DNA from: Desulfobacterales bacterium
Lineage (GTDB): Bacteria > Desulfobacterota > Desulfobacteria > Desulfobacterales > SpSt-501
DNA length: 63,676 bases
Direction of reading: 5' to 3'
Assembly: GCA_030834695.1 (NCBI GenBank)
Contig: JAUQXK010000119.1
Span: 1-63,676 of the forward strand
Part shown: positions 63,526 to 63,676 of the stretch, piece by piece
Layout of the letters: every line of letters starts with the position of its first letter
Numbering within the stretch: position 1 is the stretch's first letter
The notes under the pieces: model-generated
Database searches by the model: none
What the model was told of the DNA's origin: nothing
What the model saw: the letters and a program-made list of their open reading frames with translations, nothing else
Made by a program: the position numbers and the translations under genes

Positions 63526-63676
63526 CTATTCGATAACCTCGGCGACCACGCCGGCGCCCACCGTGCGGCCGCCTTCCCGTACCGCAAACCGCAGCTCCTT
63601 CTCCATCGCTATCGGGGTGATCAGCTCCGCGGTGATCGATACGTTGTCCCCCGGCATCACCATCTCCACCCCCTCC
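63526..63676 (-). CDS. tuf: Elongation factor Tu, C-terminal end (partial)
   Basis: I translated the last 49 residues by hand from the window's right edge: [49 protein letters not shown], then TAG at 63526-63528. This is the C-terminal beta-barrel of EF-Tu. The position before rpsJ is the standard str-S10 junction. Confidence 0.97.
   Translation of the reverse strand, partial: EGVEMVMPGDNVSITAELITPIAMEKELRFAVREGGRTVGAGVVAEVIE

Overview
The window looks like the chromosome of an anaerobic, probably sulfate-reducing member of the Desulfobacterota (former Deltaproteobacteria). The support is GC-rich coding, many PAS-type hybrid histidine kinases, a glutaryl-CoA dehydrogenase-like enzyme coupled to ETF and ETF-quinone oxidoreductase, an AorA/AorC-like iron-sulfur/flavin pair, and zinc-type S4 and S14. 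The genus cannot be named from the sequence alone. All genes are on the minus strand except four: a thioesterase, the iron-sulfur/flavin pair and a thioredoxin-HEAT protein.

Layout from left to right. (1) 1-8017 is a signalling block: a chemoreceptor cut by the window edge, a CheA with two CheW domains and a receiver, and a STAS/anti-sigma kinase/REC-PP2C partner-switch set, followed by a REC-HD-GYP protein. (2) 8364-13554 holds a giant hybrid kinase directly behind a periplasmic binding protein, plus a PilZ protein. (3) 14023-20629 is a kinase-receiver-kinase operon. (4) 21136-28382 is a branched-chain-amino-acid-type ABC importer (livJHMGF) with an acyl-CoA synthetase and an atypical receiver. 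(5) 28723-29145 is a divergent PaaI-type thioesterase. (6) 29285-34873 is an MFS transporter-ACT protein-kinase-kinase-receiver operon. Its receiver is a paralogue of the one in the liv operon. (7) 35066-36840 is an AorA/AorC-like electron-transfer pair without a catalytic AOR subunit.

(8) 36866-47878 reads as a dicarboxylate (best guess glutarate) catabolic island. It has a CoA-transferase (two subunits), a TRAP importer, a glutaryl-CoA dehydrogenase-like flavoenzyme, ETF, ETF-QO and a CMD-family protein. The proposed flow is import by DctPQM, CoA transfer, dehydrogenation, then electrons via EtfBA and ETF-QO to the quinone pool. Two dispersed repeats separate the two CoA-transferase genes, and the first gene appears to start at ACG. 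(9) 48039-48998 encodes a double-thioredoxin/HEAT protein. (10) 49086-63676 is the S10-spc-alpha ribosomal operon from the end of tuf to rplQ, closed by a strong terminator.

Two features cut across regions. At least two families of dispersed palindromic repeats occupy intergenic gaps. A 15-nt motif, YAGCTRYWTTATAGC, lies upstream of three catabolic units (livJ, the AorA/C-like pair, dctP), always in the direction of transcription, and may be a shared operator.
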